Below, one piece after another: positions 22,348-24,280 of a stretch of 24,280 nt of DNA (positions within the stretch are counted from its first letter, which is position 1; every line of letters starts with the position of its first letter). The notes below the pieces were generated by a model that saw only the letters and a list, made by a program, of their open reading frames with translations, did no database searches and was not told where the DNA came from. Source of the stretch: CAZJRB01 sp964547995 (GTDB lineage Bacteria; Planctomycetota; Planctomycetia; Pirellulales; Thermoguttaceae); assembly GCA_964547995.1 (NCBI GenBank), contig CAZJRB010000113.1, positions 1-24,280 on the forward strand. The letters are read 5' to 3'. The translations under genes were made by a program, and so were the position numbers.

Positions 22348-24189
22348 CTACCGCGGCAACTGCTTCGCCCGTTCGACCATGGCCAGGAATTCGCGACGAT
22401 AGCCGCGCGGGTCGTCGCCGGCGGAGGTCGAGGCGATTTCCAACACGGCGTCGAAGGTGACGTTGCCCTTGTGCTCGCTGTCGCGCAAGAGCATCCCGAA
22501 CGAGGCCACGGCGGCGGCGAACCTGAAATCGTCGCTGGCGGCGCTGAACTTCCCGCCACCGTCGGCGACGGAGAATTCCTGGAGCGTGCTCTTGTCGGCG
22601 TCCGGCCGCTTGTGCCGGATCTTTACCGTCAACAGCTCTCCGGCCCCGGCCGCCTTGCTCAGCTTCGGCCGCTTCTGGTACTTCAACGGATCAACCGAAC
22701 TGGTCTCGACGGAGTTCTTCTCGCCCGCCGGCACGACCTCGTACAAGGCGGTAACGGTGTGCCCGGCGCCGATCTCCCCGGCGTCTTTCTTGTCGTCGTT
22801 GAAATCCTCGGCCGCCAGCATCCGGTTTTCGTAGCCCAGCAGGCGATACGAGGCCACCTCGGCCGGATTGAACTCGATCTGGATCTTCACGTCTTTCGCG
22901 ATGGTGACCAGCGTCGCGCCCATCTGTTCGACGAGCACTTTGCGGGCTTCGGAGACGGAATCGACAAAGGCGTAGTTGCCGTTCCCCTTGTTGGAAATCT
23001 GTTCGAGCATCGAGTCGTTGTGGTTGCCCATCCCGAATCCGAGCACGCTGAGAAAGATGCCGGCTTTGGCGTTTTCTTCGGCGATGCGGATGAGTTCCGA
23101 GGTGCTGGTCGTACCGACGTTGAAATCGCCGTCGGTGCAGAGGATAACGCGATTGGTCCCGCCCTTAATGAAGTTCTCGAGCGCGGTCTTATAGGCCAAC
23201 CGGATTCCCTGCCCTCCGTTGGTCGAACCGCCGGCGTGGAGCCGATCGAGCGAATCGAGGATCGTTGGCCGGCGGTCGCCGGTCGTCGAAGGCAGGACCA
23301 TCCCGGCGGCTCCGGCATAGACGACAATGGCCACGCGGTCGTTCTCGCCAAGCTGTTCGACCAGCATCTTCATGCCGCGCTTGACCAGCGGCAGCTTGTT
23401 CGCCGGGGTCATCGAGCCCGACACGTCGAGCAGGAAGACGAGGTTGCTCGACGGCCGCTTCGAGTGATCGATGGTCCGCCCCTTGATCCCCACGCGGACG
23501 AGCCGGTGTTCGGGCGTCCAAGGGCAGGTGGCCACTTCGACGTGGGCGGCGAACGGGTCGCCATTCTTGGGACCTTCATAGTCGTAGCTGAAATAGTTGA
23601 CCAGCTCCTCGATCCGCACCGCATCCGGCGGCGGCAACCGGCCGTGTTGCATCACGTACATCCGCGTCTTGGAATACGACGCCGTGTCGACGTCGATCGA
23701 AAAGGTCGAGAGCGGATGGTCCTTGACCGCGCGGAACGGATTGTCGGTGATCCGATCGTACTTGTCGCCCCCCTCGCCGGGGCCGACGCCCTGGTCGGTG
23801 TTGCGGGCCCACGGAGCGGGCGCGGCTGCGCTGCCGCCGTACTTCCGGACCAACTTCCCCCGCGATCCGGAACCGCGTCCGGAAAGACCGGTTCCGGGGT
23901 ACGCGCCGAGCAGGTCATTCCGCGGCGCCCGGGTCAAGCCGAAGTCGGCCAGCTCGACGTGTACCGCCGCGGCTTCCATGTCTTGGGCCGGCGAGATTTC
24001 CATTTCCTCGAGTTGAACGGGCGACTCGATCGAGACCACCTCGGCGCCAACCATCTCGCCGTCCAAATCCTCCGCCACATCACTCAGGTCTTTCAAGAAC
24101 GCCAGCCCGGCCGAGTCGTCGATAACGACCACATCTACTTTCTCGGCCCGTTCCAGTTCGTCTCGAACGGCATCGTCCGGCGAGCGCAT
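22348..24189 (-). CDS. YfbK-like von Willebrand factor A domain protein (N-terminus uncertain)
   Basis: A 613-residue protein. The about 115-240 region matches the YfbK N-terminal extension (DRITDNPFRAVKDHPLSTFSIDVDTASYSKTR...). The VWA domain (about 249-420) has a complete MIDAS: DVSGS (255-259), the Thr of GGSTNGGQG and the Asp of CTDGD. A C-terminal YfbK_C-like region ends the protein. VWA proteins of this type are usually exported and mediate protein contacts; the gene often sits beside ECF sigma genes, as here. The ATG at 24189 lacks a good ribosome site, and the encoded N-terminus shows no signal peptide. The frame stays open for another 30 or so codons without a start until a TAG at 24277-24279, so the true N-terminus may be lost, frameshifted or outside the window. 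Confidence 0.88.
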   Translation of the reverse strand: MRSPDDAVRDELERAEKVDVVVIDDSAGLAFLKDLSDVAEDLDGEMVGAEVVSIESPVQLEEMEISPAQDMEAAAVHVELADFGLTRAPRNDLLGAYPGTGLSGRGSGSRGKLVRKYGGSAAAPAPWARNTDQGVGPGEGGDKYDRITDNPFRAVKDHPLSTFSIDVDTASYSKTRMYVMQHGRLPPPDAVRIEELVNYFSYDYEGPKNGDPFAAHVEVATCPWTPEHRLVRVGIKGRTIDHSKRPSSNLVFLLDVSGSMTPANKLPLVKRGMKMLVEQLGENDRVAIVVYAGAAGMVLPSTTGDRRPTILDSLDRLHAGGSTNGGQGIRLAYKTALENFIKGGTNRVILCTDGDFNVGTTSTSELIRIAEENAKAGIFLSVLGFGMGNHNDSMLEQISNKGNGNYAFVDSVSEARKVLVEQMGATLVTIAKDVKIQIEFNPAEVASYRLLGYENRMLAAEDFNDDKKDAGEIGAGHTVTALYEVVPAGEKNSVETSSVDPLKYQKRPKLSKAAGAGELLTVKIRHKRPDADKSTLQEFSVADGGGKFSAASDDFRFAAAVASFGMLLRDSEHKGNVTFDAVLEIASTSAGDDPRGYRREFLAMVERAKQLPR

Positions 24190-24280
24190 TCGAGACGCGA
24201 ACGTCCCCTCTTCCGGCCCTGCGGCCTTTTTTTGGTTCTTCTCCCTTTTCCGGGGTGAATTGAGCCAACGGTAGCCCTAT

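Noticed and set aside
22228..24258. 676-residue open frame on the plus strand opposite the VWA gene
   Set aside because: Shadow of the VWA gene, which has a full MIDAS site; the antisense product shows no domain and begins inside a repeat.

Overview
The window is high-GC DNA from what is most likely a planctomycete, probably of the Pirellula or Thermogutta type. This is inferred from several family hallmarks: an SHD1 domain joined to a PQQ-like beta-propeller, a zinc-ribbon/GYF membrane protein, a YfbK-like VWA protein beside an ECF sigma factor, a Tat-exported sulfatase, and intergenic gaps filled with dispersed inverted repeats. No rRNA, tRNA, CRISPR array or transposase was seen.

Layout. 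90-3783 (minus): a PBP2-like protein and the lipid II flippase MurJ. 4053-5141 (plus): an 86-residue protein and a ParA ATPase. 5281-5805 (minus): a TPR protein. 6302-9686 (minus): a zinc-ribbon/GYF membrane protein, a small membrane protein and an SHD1/beta-propeller protein. 10036-12967 (plus): a membrane-anchored hypothetical protein, ScpB with a long acidic tail, and two overlapping DUF488 genes. 13037-15556 (minus): a lower-GC block with a SUKH-4-like immunity protein, a sulfatase and a GNAT acetyltransferase. 15790-18148 (minus): Lgt and PanC. 18466-19536 (plus): SppA. 19641-24189 (minus): a VWA protein, an ECF sigma factor and a membrane anti-sigma-like protein.

The best discovery is that 13.0-15.6 kb reads as an integron gene-cassette array with no integrase (a CALIN). 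Two attC-like sites separate the three genes. Each is quasi-palindromic, with AAC/GTT cores, a GTCT spacer and an extrahelical C exactly 8 nt from the core. The variable half-site at the 5' end of each of the three cassettes is the reverse complement of the half-site at its own 3' end (GTTCGGC/GCCGAAC, GTTCGGT/ACCGAAC, GTTATGT/ACATAAC), as site-specific cassette insertion predicts. The array is truncated on its left at a low-complexity repeat and has only a half-site on its right.

Other unusual points: the PBP2-like protein has lost its catalytic residues (AVFT for SxxK, GCN for SxN, KTS for KTG); Lgt carries an apparent PDZ domain inside its catalytic core; ScpB has an almost uninterrupted Asp/Glu/Tyr tail; and several families of nested palindromic repeats occur two copies each, one of them in both convergent gene gaps.

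Functionally, the core genes concern the cell envelope (MurJ, PBP2-like, Lgt, SppA), chromosome segregation (ParA, ScpB) and pantothenate synthesis (PanC). The cassette block is accessory DNA set among them.
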